A DNA stretch of 37,224 nt from Chitinophaga pinensis. GTDB lineage: Bacteria; Bacteroidota; Bacteroidia; NS11-12g; UBA955. Positions 1 through 8,410 of the stretch are shown here, one piece after another (position 1 is the stretch's first letter; every line of letters starts with the position of its first letter). The stretch spans positions 1 to 37,224 of the forward strand of contig CAMAQS010000014.1 in assembly GCA_945860565.1 (NCBI GenBank). Reading direction: 5' to 3'. The translations under genes and the position numbers were made by a program. The notes under the pieces are model-generated. The model worked only from the letters and a program-made list of their open reading frames with translations. It did not search any database and was not told the origin of the DNA.

Positions 1-344
1 GCACCGAAATGTGCGGTATTCGTTGCAAGTTTTATCAAAGGTTCCAGCCAATTTTCAGCAGGTTCGGCATCTGAATTTAACAAAATAAAATAGTCTGCTG
101 TTCTGTGCTCCAAAGCCTTGTTGTATCCTCCGGCAAATCCGTAATTTTCCGAAAATTCTATAAGTTCTATTTCAGGAAAATGAGTTCTGACATACTCAGT
201 AGAATCATCTTTACTGGCATTGTCAACCACCACAATTGAGGTATTCGGGTAAACACTATTCTTTACAACGTTCGGCAAACATTGCGCTAAAATATTTTTC
301 GTATTGTAATTTAATATAACGATTTCGATTTTTGGAGCCGCCAT
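1..344 (-). CDS. Glycosyltransferase family 2, N-terminal part (runs off window)
   Basis: This frame is not in the ORF track because it runs off the left edge; I read it from the ATG at 344. The 114 visible residues begin MAAPKIEIVILNYNTK and contain VVDNASKDDS, a GFAGGYN stretch and LLNSDAEP. This is the classic GT-A fold start of family 2 glycosyltransferases of the rhamnosyltransferase/WbbL type: a nucleotide-sugar binding Rossmann half followed by a DxD-like motif, here NSDAE. Such enzymes transfer a sugar from a nucleotide donor to a growing surface polysaccharide or lipid carrier at the cytoplasmic face of the inner membrane. The gene starts 3 nt after the stop of the small upstream gene, so it is probably co-transcribed. 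The acceptor and sugar cannot be told from this part. Confidence 0.88.
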   Translation of the reverse strand, partial: MAAPKIEIVILNYNTKNILAQCLPNVVKNSVYPNTSIVVVDNASKDDSTEYVRTHFPEIELIEFSENYGFAGGYNKALEHRTADYFILLNSDAEPAENWLEPLIKLATNTAHFG

Positions 345-347
345 GGG

Positions 348-722
348 TTATTTGCTTTTAGCATTAGAGTTAAACGGCATAAAAACAAATCGTGTATTCT
401 CGCCAGAAATCCAGAAAATACACATGTTTTTGTTGGGATCTCCAAAAGCCTTTTTGAAATCTTCTACTTTAGATGCATTCAAAACAGTAAGCTCAATCAA
501 GCGTTCCATTGTAGAGGCGTTTATGCTGTATGGGAAACCATATTCTGTGCGATCAAATAACATTTCACCTACTTGGGCATTTTCCTGATGGGCCACAAAA
601 ATAGGATATTCGGTAAATTGGTGTTGGCGCATTTCATCACTCACCTCTTTTAGCTCAGTGCTGAGTTGTTTAATCTGCGTTTTTAATTCATCTAAAAGAC
701 GTTGAATATCTGAAGAAATCAT
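348..722 (-). CDS. Conserved Bacteroidota hypothetical protein with N-terminal coiled coil
   Basis: A 124-residue soluble protein without signal peptide or membrane segment. Residues about 1-33 form a heptad-rich charged helix (LLDELKTQIKQLSTELKEV) likely to be a coiled coil. The remainder looks globular, with VAHQENAQVGE and YSINASTMERL stretches that I associate with an uncharacterised family found only in Bacteroidota. The start codon overlaps the stop of the BNR-repeat gene in an ATGA arrangement, and its own stop lies 3 nt before the glycosyltransferase start, so all three genes appear translationally coupled. No function can be assigned. The match to a conserved family is from memory; the coupling is seen directly. 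Confidence 0.75.
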   Translation of the reverse strand: MISSDIQRLLDELKTQIKQLSTELKEVSDEMRQHQFTEYPIFVAHQENAQVGEMLFDRTEYGFPYSINASTMERLIELTVLNASKVEDFKKAFGDPNKNMCIFWISGENTRFVFMPFNSNAKSK

Positions 723-3193
723 GGATGGTGAATCATTATTTTGTGCGTACTAAAACCTTCTTTGGTTTTAATTCTTGCAAAATAAATACCTATTTCCATT
801 TTTTCTGTATTTAATTCATATTCTTGTTTCAAAGGATTGCTTGAATGAACCAATTTTCCTTGCATATCGTAAAGTTGAAACTGCTCAATTTGAGAAGACG
901 CTTTTATGCGGACAAAGTCTTTAGCAGGATTGGGATAAGTGTTAATTACTGCTTTTGATTTGCTGTCAACTGAGGAAACATCGCGCACTTTTAATTTTAA
1001 ATACCACATCCCACGTCCATGGGTAAAGGCAAACAAAGTTCTATCCGATGAACGAATCTTTACTTCAAACACGGCCACATTGGGAATGCTCATCTCTTTT
1101 TCCCAATTTTTCCCTCCATCTACAGTGTAATAAAGTCCATAATCGGTGGCAGCAAAAAGTACATTTTCAGGATCATTTGGATCAACTGCTACAAAATTAA
1201 CAGGTAAACTAGTTGGTAAATTACCCGAGATATTGGTCCAAATAGGCTTTGCACTGTCAAGGTTGCTTACCTTCCAAACTCTACCTTTGGAATTGATGTT
1301 GCTAAAAGAGACAAAAATTTGGTATTTATTTTTTGGATTTACCGCAATACAATTTAAAAAATCGTTGGTTACATCGTTGGGAACGGAGTTGTTGTAACTG
1401 ATTTCTCCACCAATTGCAGTTGCGGCATTCTCTATTTTATACAATTGAGCAGAACCTCCCCCAAAATAAAGAACAGGATTTTCGTCGTAACTACAAGAAA
1501 CAGATTTTAAACTAGACCGGTTAACGCCATTTACTTTTTCCCAGCTTTCACCGCCATCAACGGTTCTGTAAATGCCTTTGTTGGTACGATAGAATAACAT
1601 GTATTGATCCATGTAATTCATGGTATAAGCGTTTATAAAACTTACCCCGTCCGTCGTAAAATCATCAGAAGATATACTCTGTGAATATTGATTGGCCCCA
1701 CCAAAGTCTTCAAATCTTCTTATGCCTTCATTTTGAGTAGAACCATAGGCTACCCTTCCATCTTGCATCCCAACAAAACAATAAGCGCCATCACCACCAA
1801 ATATTTGAGAAGACACTAGCCTATTGGTGGCATAATGTGTGCCATTGTCTTGTGCTCCGGAAACTGCTTTTAATCCGTTGAAACCCGGCGCCCCCGCATA
1901 AAATTGCGTCACTTGGTAGCCAGTATTTAGAGTTTGAACCACATTGCTCGTGCCCCATTTGCAGCGGTACATTCCACCATCTGTGCCAATGAGAAATTCG
2001 TTTGAGGTTTGATTGAACCCAGCAAAGCTGTGATGGTCAGAATGGCTACCATTAAGGCTTCTCCAGCTATTCCCACCATCCATAGAGTAAGCAGCATCAA
2101 CGCCACCTGCAACTACATAATTTGAATCTACATTAGAAGCGCCCAACATAATGCAATATGCTTGATAACTCGCACCAATTTCAACGGGAGTGGTTTTTTT
2201 AACCCAAGTTCGTCCACCATCGCTGCTTTTGTAAAATGCCACTGGTTCAGATGTGAAATCATATCCTTCAAAAAGTGCATAAACTACATTTGGGTACTTT
2301 TGTGAATTCGCCAATTGAATGCGACGAAATGTTCCACCTGCTGGTCTGTTAGGAAAAGTTAGAGTATTAAATGTTCCAGTATTTCCATTGGAATCAGACG
2401 CAAGAACTCCACTTGATTGCATGGAGATAAGTACGCGTTTATTGGGTAGTACTAAAATGTCGTTCACTTGTTTATTGCCCCCACTGTAAGCACTTTCCCA
2501 AGTATTTCCACCGTCTTTACTTCTGTGTAATCCATTAGAATGTGTACCCACGAATAAAGTATTACTATCGTCTAAAGAGTGCGCAATATCCCAGATAGCC
2601 TCAAAGCCAAGTTTTCCAACGGTGGAAGTGACCTGCTTGAAGGTTTTGCCTCTGTCAAGAGATTTGAATATTCCATTTCCATTTACATCGGCACTGTTGG
2701 CCCTGCTTTCGCCGGTTCCATAATAGATAATGTTGTTGTTAAAAGGATTTGATGTAATACAACTTGCCATCAAAGAAACTTCATGGTCGTTCACAGGACT
2801 CCAGCTGTTTCCTTTGGTTTCAGACCTCCAAATACCACCTGAAATTGCAGCTGCAAGAATAAGATTGTCATTGGTTGGATCAATCCATACCGAACGTGTG
2901 CGGCCACCGATGCTACGGGGACCTAATTCTATGATGGTGTCAAATATTTCAGAATGATTTCTACTGGCATTGTTGCGCAAATCTGCTTGATGCCATTGCT
3001 GACGCAGCCATGCAGGAATTTTACCATTGGCGTCTTTTTTTTCTTCAAACCATTGATCGTAGTAACCAGGATTTTCACCAAAGTGTAGTGCTTTCTTTTT
3101 GGGGGATATTAATCGGCCAGCAAATGCCAATCCAATTCCTATGATAGTAAGTGATAATAAGGAAAAAAGAACATTGCTCTTAAATCTGCGCAT
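719..3193 (-). CDS. BNR/Asp-box repeat (sortilin-like) T9SS type A cargo protein
   Basis: A secreted protein of about 824 residues. The ORF track starts at 3208 with a TTG that lies inside a TAnnTTTG promoter element, so I prefer the ATG at 3193 (MRRFKSN...). A hydrophobic segment (about residues 8-26) serves as signal peptide. The body carries at least seven Asp-box motifs of the S-x-D-x-G-x-(T/S)-W type, such as SKDGGNTW, SSDGGRTW, SMDGGNSW and TVDGGKNW, indicating one or two beta-propellers of the sortilin/VPS10 or sialidase-like class. No sialidase catalytic arginines were recognised, so a binding rather than catalytic role is likelier. The last 75 or so residues (TYPNPAKDF..., ending KIMIHHP) are a T9SS type A sorting domain, predicting export across the outer membrane and surface attachment or release. 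It is first in an operon with the coiled-coil protein and glycosyltransferase. Confidence 0.9.
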   Translation of the reverse strand: MRRFKSNVLFSLLSLTIIGIGLAFAGRLISPKKKALHFGENPGYYDQWFEEKKDANGKIPAWLRQQWHQADLRNNASRNHSEIFDTIIELGPRSIGGRTRSVWIDPTNDNLILAAAISGGIWRSETKGNSWSPVNDHEVSLMASCITSNPFNNNIIYYGTGESRANSADVNGNGIFKSLDRGKTFKQVTSTVGKLGFEAIWDIAHSLDDSNTLFVGTHSNGLHRSKDGGNTWESAYSGGNKQVNDILVLPNKRVLISMQSSGVLASDSNGNTGTFNTLTFPNRPAGGTFRRIQLANSQKYPNVVYALFEGYDFTSEPVAFYKSSDGGRTWVKKTTPVEIGASYQAYCIMLGASNVDSNYVVAGGVDAAYSMDGGNSWRSLNGSHSDHHSFAGFNQTSNEFLIGTDGGMYRCKWGTSNVVQTLNTGYQVTQFYAGAPGFNGLKAVSGAQDNGTHYATNRLVSSQIFGGDGAYCFVGMQDGRVAYGSTQNEGIRRFEDFGGANQYSQSISSDDFTTDGVSFINAYTMNYMDQYMLFYRTNKGIYRTVDGGESWEKVNGVNRSSLKSVSCSYDENPVLYFGGGSAQLYKIENAATAIGGEISYNNSVPNDVTNDFLNCIAVNPKNKYQIFVSFSNINSKGRVWKVSNLDSAKPIWTNISGNLPTSLPVNFVAVDPNDPENVLFAATDYGLYYTVDGGKNWEKEMSIPNVAVFEVKIRSSDRTLFAFTHGRGMWYLKLKVRDVSSVDSKSKAVINTYPNPAKDFVRIKASSQIEQFQLYDMQGKLVHSSNPLKQEYELNTEKMEIGIYFARIKTKEGFSTHKIMIHHP

Positions 3194-3197
3194 ACGA

Positions 3198-3205
3198 CAA
3201 AGATA
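3198..3205 (-). promoter_or_regulatory. TATCTTTG, -7 element of the BNR-repeat gene
   Basis: Reading the minus strand, TATCTTTG matches the Bacteroidota -7 consensus TAnnTTTG exactly. Only 4 nt separate it from the ATG at 3193, so the transcript would begin at or next to the start codon. No clear -33 TTG was seen. It also argues against the upstream TTG start of the ORF track. Confidence 0.65.
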
Positions 3206-3282
3206 CAAAAAACCGCCCTTTTACTTAGAATTTGGTATGTTAAATGTGCAATTTTTACGTCTTTATTGTGAGTAGTTAAACA

Positions 3283-3813
3283 TTATTTTAACTTAAACGT
3301 ATTTATGACGTCATCGTTAATGGAAATAAAGTCGTTGTATGTTGTGGTTAAGAAGGTAGCCGTAATTAAATAAGCGCTTTTATCCCTCAAAATTATATAT
3401 TGATTCGTTTTGAGCTTAAATAAACCTTGTTTGAATATGTAGGTGATTTTAGCACATTCTCTTCCATTGATTTGAATGGTTTTGCGTTCTACAAATTCAA
3501 ATTCGTTCATAACCTTTCCAATCATTGCCAATGCAGTATCGGTTAGTCCCTTTAAGGTTGTGCCATTTTCAATGGGCATTACAATAATGTTAAAGTTTTC
3601 TAGAAATGAATCATTTTCTTGTTGTGGAGAAAGGGATATGACAGTGGTTCCCATTGAATCTGAATTGTTTAACTGCCAGTCTCCAGGGAAGTCAATAGAA
3701 AAATCCGCAGCGGAATAATTGTTTTTTCCTGAATGATTTGATTGTTTTTCAGCATTTTGTGCTGATACCTGTCCCAAAATAACTGTTGCGCAAAGTGCAA
3801 TAAATTTTAACAT
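3283..3813 (-). CDS. Secreted DcrB/PsbP-like small protein
   Basis: A 176-residue protein with a short signal peptide (MLKFIALCATVILGQVSAQ, cleavage after the SA-Q region). The mature part opens with a pattern typical of the PsbP/DcrB-like fold, YSAADFSIDFPGDWQ. The middle strand runs FNIIVMPIENGTTLKG, and a helix with VMNEFEFVER precedes INGRECAKITYIFKQG; it ends DDVINTFKLK. Members of this fold are periplasmic or outer-membrane-associated proteins with poorly defined roles; I do not assign a function. It is monocistronic, with a TAnnTTTG element 4 nt before its ATG, and lies 90 bp downstream of the BNR gene promoter region. The ATG at 3813 is chosen because it is the first in the frame and directly follows the promoter. 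Fold assignment is an inference from the sequence pattern. Confidence 0.75.
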   Translation of the reverse strand: MLKFIALCATVILGQVSAQNAEKQSNHSGKNNYSAADFSIDFPGDWQLNNSDSMGTTVISLSPQQENDSFLENFNIIVMPIENGTTLKGLTDTALAMIGKVMNEFEFVERKTIQINGRECAKITYIFKQGLFKLKTNQYIILRDKSAYLITATFLTTTYNDFISINDDVINTFKLK

Positions 3814-3854
3814 ATAACAAAGTTATGCAATTGGTTGAATAAACCTTGTTTGAA
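3419..3854. repeat. 17-bp direct repeat bracketing most of the DcrB-like gene
   Basis: The sequence AATAAACCTTGTTTGAA occurs at 3419-3435, inside the coding region (FKQGLF on the minus strand), and again at 3838-3854, just upstream of the gene's promoter. The copies are in the same orientation, 419 bp apart. A shared 17-mer is uncommon by chance in 37 kb, though AT-richness raises the odds. It could be a relic of a small local duplication or simply coincidence. Confidence 0.5.
3818..3825 (-). promoter_or_regulatory. TAACTTTG, -7 element of the DcrB/PsbP-like gene
   Basis: On the minus strand TAACTTTG fits TAnnTTTG perfectly and lies 4 nt upstream of the ATG at 3813, again predicting a leaderless or nearly leaderless mRNA. 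No convincing -33 TTG was found at 19-21 nt upstream. Confidence 0.6.
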
Positions 3855-3899
3855 AACCCAAATTCTGCAATTGAAATGACTTCAATGTTGGAATGAACA

Positions 3900-4059
3900 T
3901 TATTCCACCACCAATTTCATTTTCCGTGAGGCTTGGGTTTCGAGGTTTACGGCTTCTACCATGTACAAACCCGAAGGTAGAGCGGAAATATCAAATGGCT
4001 CTGTGTCGTTGCGGGATTGTTTGCACACTAAATGTCTGTGAACGTCTTAAACAGTTTTA
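3900..4059 (-). pseudogene. Orphan T9SS type A sorting-domain remnant
   Basis: Minus-strand reading ending at the TAA at 3900-3902 gives a peptide containing EPFDISALPSGLYMVEAV and ending RKMKLVVE. This is the typical last 35-40 residues of a T9SS type A C-terminal domain, with the L(P/S)SG(L/I)Y turn and a terminal K-x-x-x-x-x beta strand. The frame is open for about 50 codons, then meets a TAA. There is no start codon before the domain, no YPNP-type N-terminal half, and no signal peptide or cargo domain. The oppositely oriented serine hydrolase gene begins shortly beyond. The piece is therefore best read as the 3' end of a deleted cargo gene. It is not in the ORF track. The sequence reading is direct; the deletion history is inferred. 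Confidence 0.7.
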
Positions 4060-4108
4060 TTTTTTAATTAATCAAACGTTAAGAATAAAACATATTGGTT
4101 TAAATGTG

Positions 4109-4116
4109 CATATTTG
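4109..4116 (+). promoter_or_regulatory. CATATTTG, probable -7 element of serine hydrolase 1
   Basis: CATATTTG differs from TAnnTTTG at one position and lies 6 nt before the ATG at 4123. The TTG start used by the ORF track (4114) falls inside this element, which supports the ATG. Confidence 0.4.
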
Positions 4117-4122
4117 AAAAAC

Positions 4123-5307
4123 ATGGGATTTGGAAAATTAAAAGGAGTAAAAATCATAGGCGTCGTTTGCGTTTTATTGATGCTATTATATGGGCTTGTT
4201 TGGGTCTCTCCATATAAGTATTTAATTAAAGGGGTTCGCCTTACCTATATGGTGGGAGAATCATCGGCAAGTTATTTGGATTGGAAGGGTTTTTCCACCC
4301 GAGTTATTTCAAACAATCCAGAAAAAAAAGTAGTCCAACCTATTTCAACGAACATCAAATCGGTTGTATTGAGCAAAGACTTAAATGCAATGTTAACAAA
4401 AACAGAATCGGGTTCCTATTTGGTTTACGGGAACGATACATTGGTTTGTGAGAAGTATTTTGGTCCAATTACAGATACTACTAAACAAAATTCCTTTTCT
4501 ATGGCTAAATCCATCACCACATTGTTGGTGCAAATAGCAATTCAAGAGGGTTACATTAATGGATGGGATGACAAAGTAAAAAAATACTTACCCTGGGTTT
4601 CAGGAGCTTATTCTGATTCATTGACGTTAAGACATTTAACTACCATGACGGCAGGTTTAAATTGGGATGAGGGCAATGCCTCTCCTTTTAGCATTGCTGC
4701 GAAAGCGTATTATACTGACAATATTGAAGGAGTAATGCGAACCATAGATGTAGTTGAAAATCCAGGTGCTAAATTTCAATATCAAAGTGGCAGTACTCAA
4801 TTATTGAGTTTTGTACTCCAAATGGCATTGCAAAAAGGAAAGAATTTGCCGAAATTTAATCAGGTATCAGATTATGCTTCCGAGAAATTATGGAAAGCAC
4901 TAGGAATGGAGTCTGGTGCATTGTGGTCTTTGGATAGAGAAGGTGGCAAGGAATTGGGTTTTTGTTGCCTGAATGCAATAAGTCGCGACTTCGGTAAACT
5001 CGGGTTGTTGGCACTTCATAGTGGGAAAATGTCTGGAGTGTCTATTATAGATAGTGCCTTTTTTGTTTTGGCTATCAAACCATATAAAAGTGAAAATTAT
5101 GGACATTCATTCTGGTTGAGTGGGACTGAAAATGCCGTACCATTTTATTATTATCAAGGATTGCAAGGACAATACATTTGTGTAATTCCAAGTAAAAATA
5201 TGGTGGTAGTGCGCACTGGAAATGGGATAGACCGGGTAAACGATCAACTGATTTTTGAATGTGTTAAAACTTATGTGAACGAGGCAATAAAGACGTTTGG
5301 AAAGTAA
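4123..5307 (+). CDS. Membrane-anchored serine hydrolase, beta-lactamase class C / S12 family
   Basis: A 394-residue protein (from ATG 4123; the track uses an in-frame TTG at 4114). Residues about 9-29 form one hydrophobic segment, so the enzyme is probably an inner-membrane-anchored periplasmic protein or is exported. The beta-lactamase/D-aminopeptidase fold is shown by the nucleophile motif S126-M-A-K129, the DKVKKYLPWV and LRHLTTMTAGL segments that follow it in this family, and Y220-Q-S222 as the YxN/YxS element. The third (KTG-like) motif was not clearly recognised; HSFWLSG may mark the area. Family members are peptidases, esterases or penicillin-binding-like hydrolases, and substrate cannot be predicted. 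It lacks a T9SS tail, unlike the second S12 protein at 8411. It converges on aconitase across a bidirectional terminator. Confidence 0.88.
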   Translation: MGFGKLKGVKIIGVVCVLLMLLYGLVWVSPYKYLIKGVRLTYMVGESSASYLDWKGFSTRVISNNPEKKVVQPISTNIKSVVLSKDLNAMLTKTESGSYLVYGNDTLVCEKYFGPITDTTKQNSFSMAKSITTLLVQIAIQEGYINGWDDKVKKYLPWVSGAYSDSLTLRHLTTMTAGLNWDEGNASPFSIAAKAYYTDNIEGVMRTIDVVENPGAKFQYQSGSTQLLSFVLQMALQKGKNLPKFNQVSDYASEKLWKALGMESGALWSLDREGGKELGFCCLNAISRDFGKLGLLALHSGKMSGVSIIDSAFFVLAIKPYKSENYGHSFWLSGTENAVPFYYYQGLQGQYICVIPSKNMVVVRTGNGIDRVNDQLIFECVKTYVNEAIKTFGK

Positions 5308-5330
5308 ATATCCTTGATTAGGTAGAATAA

Positions 5331-5379
5331 AAAAACCACACCCAATTGAATTTGTTATTTCCAATTAGGTGTGGTTTTT
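5331..5379. terminator. Bidirectional intrinsic terminator between serine hydrolase 1 and aconitase
   Basis: AAAAACCACACC (5331-5342) is perfectly complementary to GGTGTGGTTTTT (5368-5379). The stem is extended after one mismatch by AATTG/CAATT, around a 13-nt loop. The A-run on one side and T-run on the other give a U-tract in either direction, as expected between the convergent genes ending at 5307 and 5412. Confidence 0.85.
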
Positions 5380-5411
5380 AGAGCTAAATTATTCTATATA
5401 TTGTTTGTTGC

Positions 5412-7679
5412 TTATTGTGCAACTGACTTACGGATAATGTTTAATGCTCCCCCTTCTTTAAACCATTCTATTTGTTGGTCATTGTAACTATGGTTTACAA
5501 CTATATTGTCGGTTGTTCCATCTGAGTGATTCAAAACCAATGTAAGTGGTTCGTTAGGAGTAAAATTCGTTAATCCAAGTATGTCAATGCTGTCATTTTC
5601 TTGAATCTTATCGTAGTCCGATTTGTTGTCGAAAGTCAAAGCAAGCATGCCTTGTTTCTTCAAGTTTGTTTCGTGAATACGTGCAAAAGACTTTACCAAA
5701 ACCGCACGAACACCCAAATGTCTAGGCTCCATAGCGGCATGTTCACGGCTTGAACCTTCACCATAATTTTCGTCACCCACCACAATGCTGCCAATTCCTG
5801 CTGCTTTGTAAGCCCTTTGAACAGCGGGAACGGTGCCGTATTCTGAAGTGAGCTGATTTTTAACGTCGTTGGTTTTTTCTGTATAATAGTTTACCGCGCC
5901 AATTAAAAGATTGTTTGAAATATTGTCGAGATGGCCACGGAATTTCAACCATGGTCCAGCCATCGAAATATGGTCTGTTGTGCATTTTCCTTTTGCTTTT
6001 ATCAACAATTTCAACCCTTTTAAGTCAGTTCCTTCCCATTTTGCGAAAGGATCTAACAATTGTAAACGGTTGCTTTCTGGGTTAACTGCCACTTGAATCC
6101 CTGAGCCGTCGATTGCAGGTGCTTGATATCCTGCGTCTTTTACTTCGAATCCTAACAAGGGCAATTCAAATCCTGTTGGAGGGTCTAGTTTAACCATTTC
6201 ACCATTTTCGTTTTTAAGTGAATCTGTTAAAGGGTTAAAAGTAAGGTCACCTGCAATGGCCAATGCAGTTACCAATTCTGGAGAAGCAACAAACGCGAAT
6301 GTGTTGGGGTTACCATCGGCACGTTTGGCGAAGTTTCTATTAAATGAGTGTACAATGGTGTTTTTTTCTTGTTTTTCAGCACCCATTCTATCCCACATAC
6401 CAATACAAGGTCCACAGGCATTGGCAAAAACCTTGGCACCAATTTTATCGAATGTGTCTAGGAATCCATCGCGCTCTATGGTATATCTTACCTTTTCACT
6501 ACCAGGGGTAATGGTAAATTCTGCTTTTGTTTTGAGGTTTTTTTCGGCAACTTGTTTCGCCAAACTCACTGCTCTTGAAATGTCTTCATAAGAAGAATTT
6601 GTGCAGCTACCAATTAATCCAACTTCAATTTTTGTTGGCCATCCATTGGCAGCAGCGGCTTCTTTCATTTTAGATATTGGCGTAGCCAAATCTGGAGTAA
6701 AAGGTCCATTCAAATGTGGTTCAAGGGTATCTAAATTTATTTCGATAACTTCGTCAAAATACGCGCTTGGATTTGCATATACTTCTGCATCGGCCGTAAG
6801 ATGTTCTTTCACTGTATTTGCTAAATCCGCAACATCTGCACGGTCAGTGGCTCTTAAATAGCGTTCCATGCTCTCATCGTAGCCGAAAGTAGAAGTGGTT
6901 GCTCCAATTTCAGCACCCATATTACAAATTGTACCTTTACCCGTGCAGCTCATACTTGTAGCACCTTCGCCAAAGTATTCGACAATTGCACCAGTTCCGC
7001 CTTTTACGGTAAGAATGCCAGCAACTTTTAAGATAACATCTTTAGGTGCTGCCCATCCATTTAATTTTCCGGTTAATTTAACACCGATAAGTTTTGGCCA
7101 TTTTAGCTCCCAAGGAAGACCTGCCATAACGTCACAAGCATCCGCACCACCTACACCAATGGCAACCATGCCCAAACCACCTGCATTTACGGTATGTGAA
7201 TCGGTACCTATCATCATTCCACCTGGGAAAGCATAGTTTTCCAAAACCACTTGGTGAATAATACCAGCGCCTGGCTTCCAGAAACCAATTCCATATTTAT
7301 TAGATACAGAAGCCAAGAAATCAAAAACTTCTTTGCTTTCTGTGTTTGCTACTTCTAAATCATTGTTTGCACCATTTTTTGCTGTAATAAGGTGATCACA
7401 ATGAACAGTGCTAGGCACTGCAACTTTGGGTCTACCTGCTTGCATAAATTGAAGCAATGCCATCTGTGCGGTTGCGTCTTGCATGGCCACTCTGTCCGGA
7501 GCAAAATCTACATAATCCGCGCCTCTTTTAAAGTTTGCGGTTGCAGGATATTCCCACAAGTGGTTGTAAAGAATTTTTTCAGAAAGGGTGAGTGGTCTAC
7601 CGAGCATTTCGCGGGCCGCCTTTACATTCGCGGGCATCCTTTGGTAAACAGATTTTATTACTTCAATATCAAAAGCCAT
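5412..7679 (-). CDS. acn: Aconitate hydratase (mitochondrial-type aconitase)
   Basis: A full-length 755-residue aconitase, which interconverts citrate and isocitrate in the TCA cycle. The three cluster-ligating cysteines are present: C359 in GSCTNSS, and C422 and C425 in CGPCIG. The C-terminal swivel domain carries [11 protein letters not shown] (S643-S644-R645-E646), including the catalytic serine region, followed by the conserved [23 protein letters not shown] block. The N-terminal DSHT motif (residues 160-163) contributes to substrate binding. Length and sequence style fit the mitochondrial/Bacteroidota aconitase clade rather than the longer AcnA/IRP type. The ATG at 7679 follows the family's N-terminus. 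It is divergently transcribed from ruvC with a 111-bp shared upstream region, and is monocistronic, ending at the bidirectional terminator. Confidence 0.97.
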   Translation of the reverse strand: MAFDIEVIKSVYQRMPANVKAAREMLGRPLTLSEKILYNHLWEYPATANFKRGADYVDFAPDRVAMQDATAQMALLQFMQAGRPKVAVPSTVHCDHLITAKNGANNDLEVANTESKEVFDFLASVSNKYGIGFWKPGAGIIHQVVLENYAFPGGMMIGTDSHTVNAGGLGMVAIGVGGADACDVMAGLPWELKWPKLIGVKLTGKLNGWAAPKDVILKVAGILTVKGGTGAIVEYFGEGATSMSCTGKGTICNMGAEIGATTSTFGYDESMERYLRATDRADVADLANTVKEHLTADAEVYANPSAYFDEVIEINLDTLEPHLNGPFTPDLATPISKMKEAAAANGWPTKIEVGLIGSCTNSSYEDISRAVSLAKQVAEKNLKTKAEFTITPGSEKVRYTIERDGFLDTFDKIGAKVFANACGPCIGMWDRMGAEKQEKNTIVHSFNRNFAKRADGNPNTFAFVASPELVTALAIAGDLTFNPLTDSLKNENGEMVKLDPPTGFELPLLGFEVKDAGYQAPAIDGSGIQVAVNPESNRLQLLDPFAKWEGTDLKGLKLLIKAKGKCTTDHISMAGPWLKFRGHLDNISNNLLIGAVNYYTEKTNDVKNQLTSEYGTVPAVQRAYKAAGIGSIVVGDENYGEGSSREHAAMEPRHLGVRAVLVKSFARIHETNLKKQGMLALTFDNKSDYDKIQENDSIDILGLTNFTPNEPLTLVLNHSDGTTDNIVVNHSYNDQQIEWFKEGGALNIIRKSVAQ

Positions 7680-7778
7680 AGCGCGAATATCGTTATTTTT
7701 AGTCGATTTTCAACCAAAAAACCCTCAATTCGAGCCTGTTTTAGACGAATTTTAACGAAGGAAACCCAATTTTTAGTG

Positions 7779-7786
7779 CATCTTTG
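7779..7786 (+). promoter_or_regulatory. CATCTTTG, probable -7 element of ruvC
   Basis: CATCTTTG, one mismatch from TAnnTTTG, lies 4 nt upstream of the GTG at 7791, mirroring the spacing seen at other genes in the window. Confidence 0.4.
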
Positions 7787-7790
7787 TGCC

Positions 7791-8369
7791 GTGACACCTC
7801 CTCGCGTGATTTTAGGTATTGATCCAGGCACAAATCTTATGGGTTATGGGCTAATTCGTGTGGATGGACCAAAAATTGAATTGGTTTCTTTGGGAGTTGT
7901 TAGATTGGGTAAAATAAAAGACCACGGCGAAAAACTCTTTCACATTTATGAACGCGTTTCTCAAATTATCGATGGTTTTGGTGTTACAGAGCTGTCTATT
8001 GAAGCCCCATTTTTTGGAAAAAATGTACAGAGTATGCTAAAATTAGGACGGGCACAAGGCGTTGCCATTGCTGCCGGCATTTCTCGGAAAATTCCAGTAT
8101 TTGAATATGTGCCCCGTAAAATCAAATTGTCTATTTGTGGAAATGGTGCCGCGTCCAAAGAGCAAGTTTTGGCAATGTTAACCGCCCAATTTAGTTTCGA
8201 AGTGCAACCTGAAACATTGGATGCCACCGATGGACTTGCAGCTGCCTTGTGCCATGTGTATCAATTTAAACCCCGTATTTTTGGTGAGAATAATTCAACA
8301 TCCTCCCCCAAAAGCAAAGGAAATAGTTGGAGTCAATTTGTGAAAGACAATCCGGACCGACTCAAATAA
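7791..8369 (+). CDS. ruvC: Crossover junction endodeoxyribonuclease RuvC
   Basis: RuvC resolves Holliday junctions during recombination and repair, working with RuvAB. The track ORF (7392) extends far upstream through the aconitase gene; the RuvC homology begins at VILGIDPGTNLMG. I place the start at the GTG at 7791, giving 192 residues; GTG 7776 and GTG 7806 are alternatives. The four acidic catalytic residues of the RNase H-like fold are visible: D11 in GIDPG, E71 in SIEAPFF, and D144 and D147 in LDATDGLAAAL. Also conserved are the helix GRAQGVAIAA and the VPRKIKLSICGNGAASKEQV block. The C-terminus is a little longer than usual, ending in a polar tail. It lies 111 bp from the divergent aconitase gene and 41 bp before the second serine hydrolase. 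Confidence 0.95.
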   Translation: MTPPRVILGIDPGTNLMGYGLIRVDGPKIELVSLGVVRLGKIKDHGEKLFHIYERVSQIIDGFGVTELSIEAPFFGKNVQSMLKLGRAQGVAIAAGISRKIPVFEYVPRKIKLSICGNGAASKEQVLAMLTAQFSFEVQPETLDATDGLAAALCHVYQFKPRIFGENNSTSSPKSKGNSWSQFVKDNPDRLK

Positions 8370-8410
8370 AACCAATTTTAACTTTTAGTCATTTATAACG
8401 TCTAATCTAT

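Noticed and set aside
3893-4117. Plus-strand 74-residue ORF
   Set aside because: It is the antisense shadow of the T9SS tail remnant and has no protein-like features.
7392-7790. N-terminal extension of the RuvC ORF
   Set aside because: It is antisense to aconitase; RuvC homology and a promoter-like element place the start at 7791.
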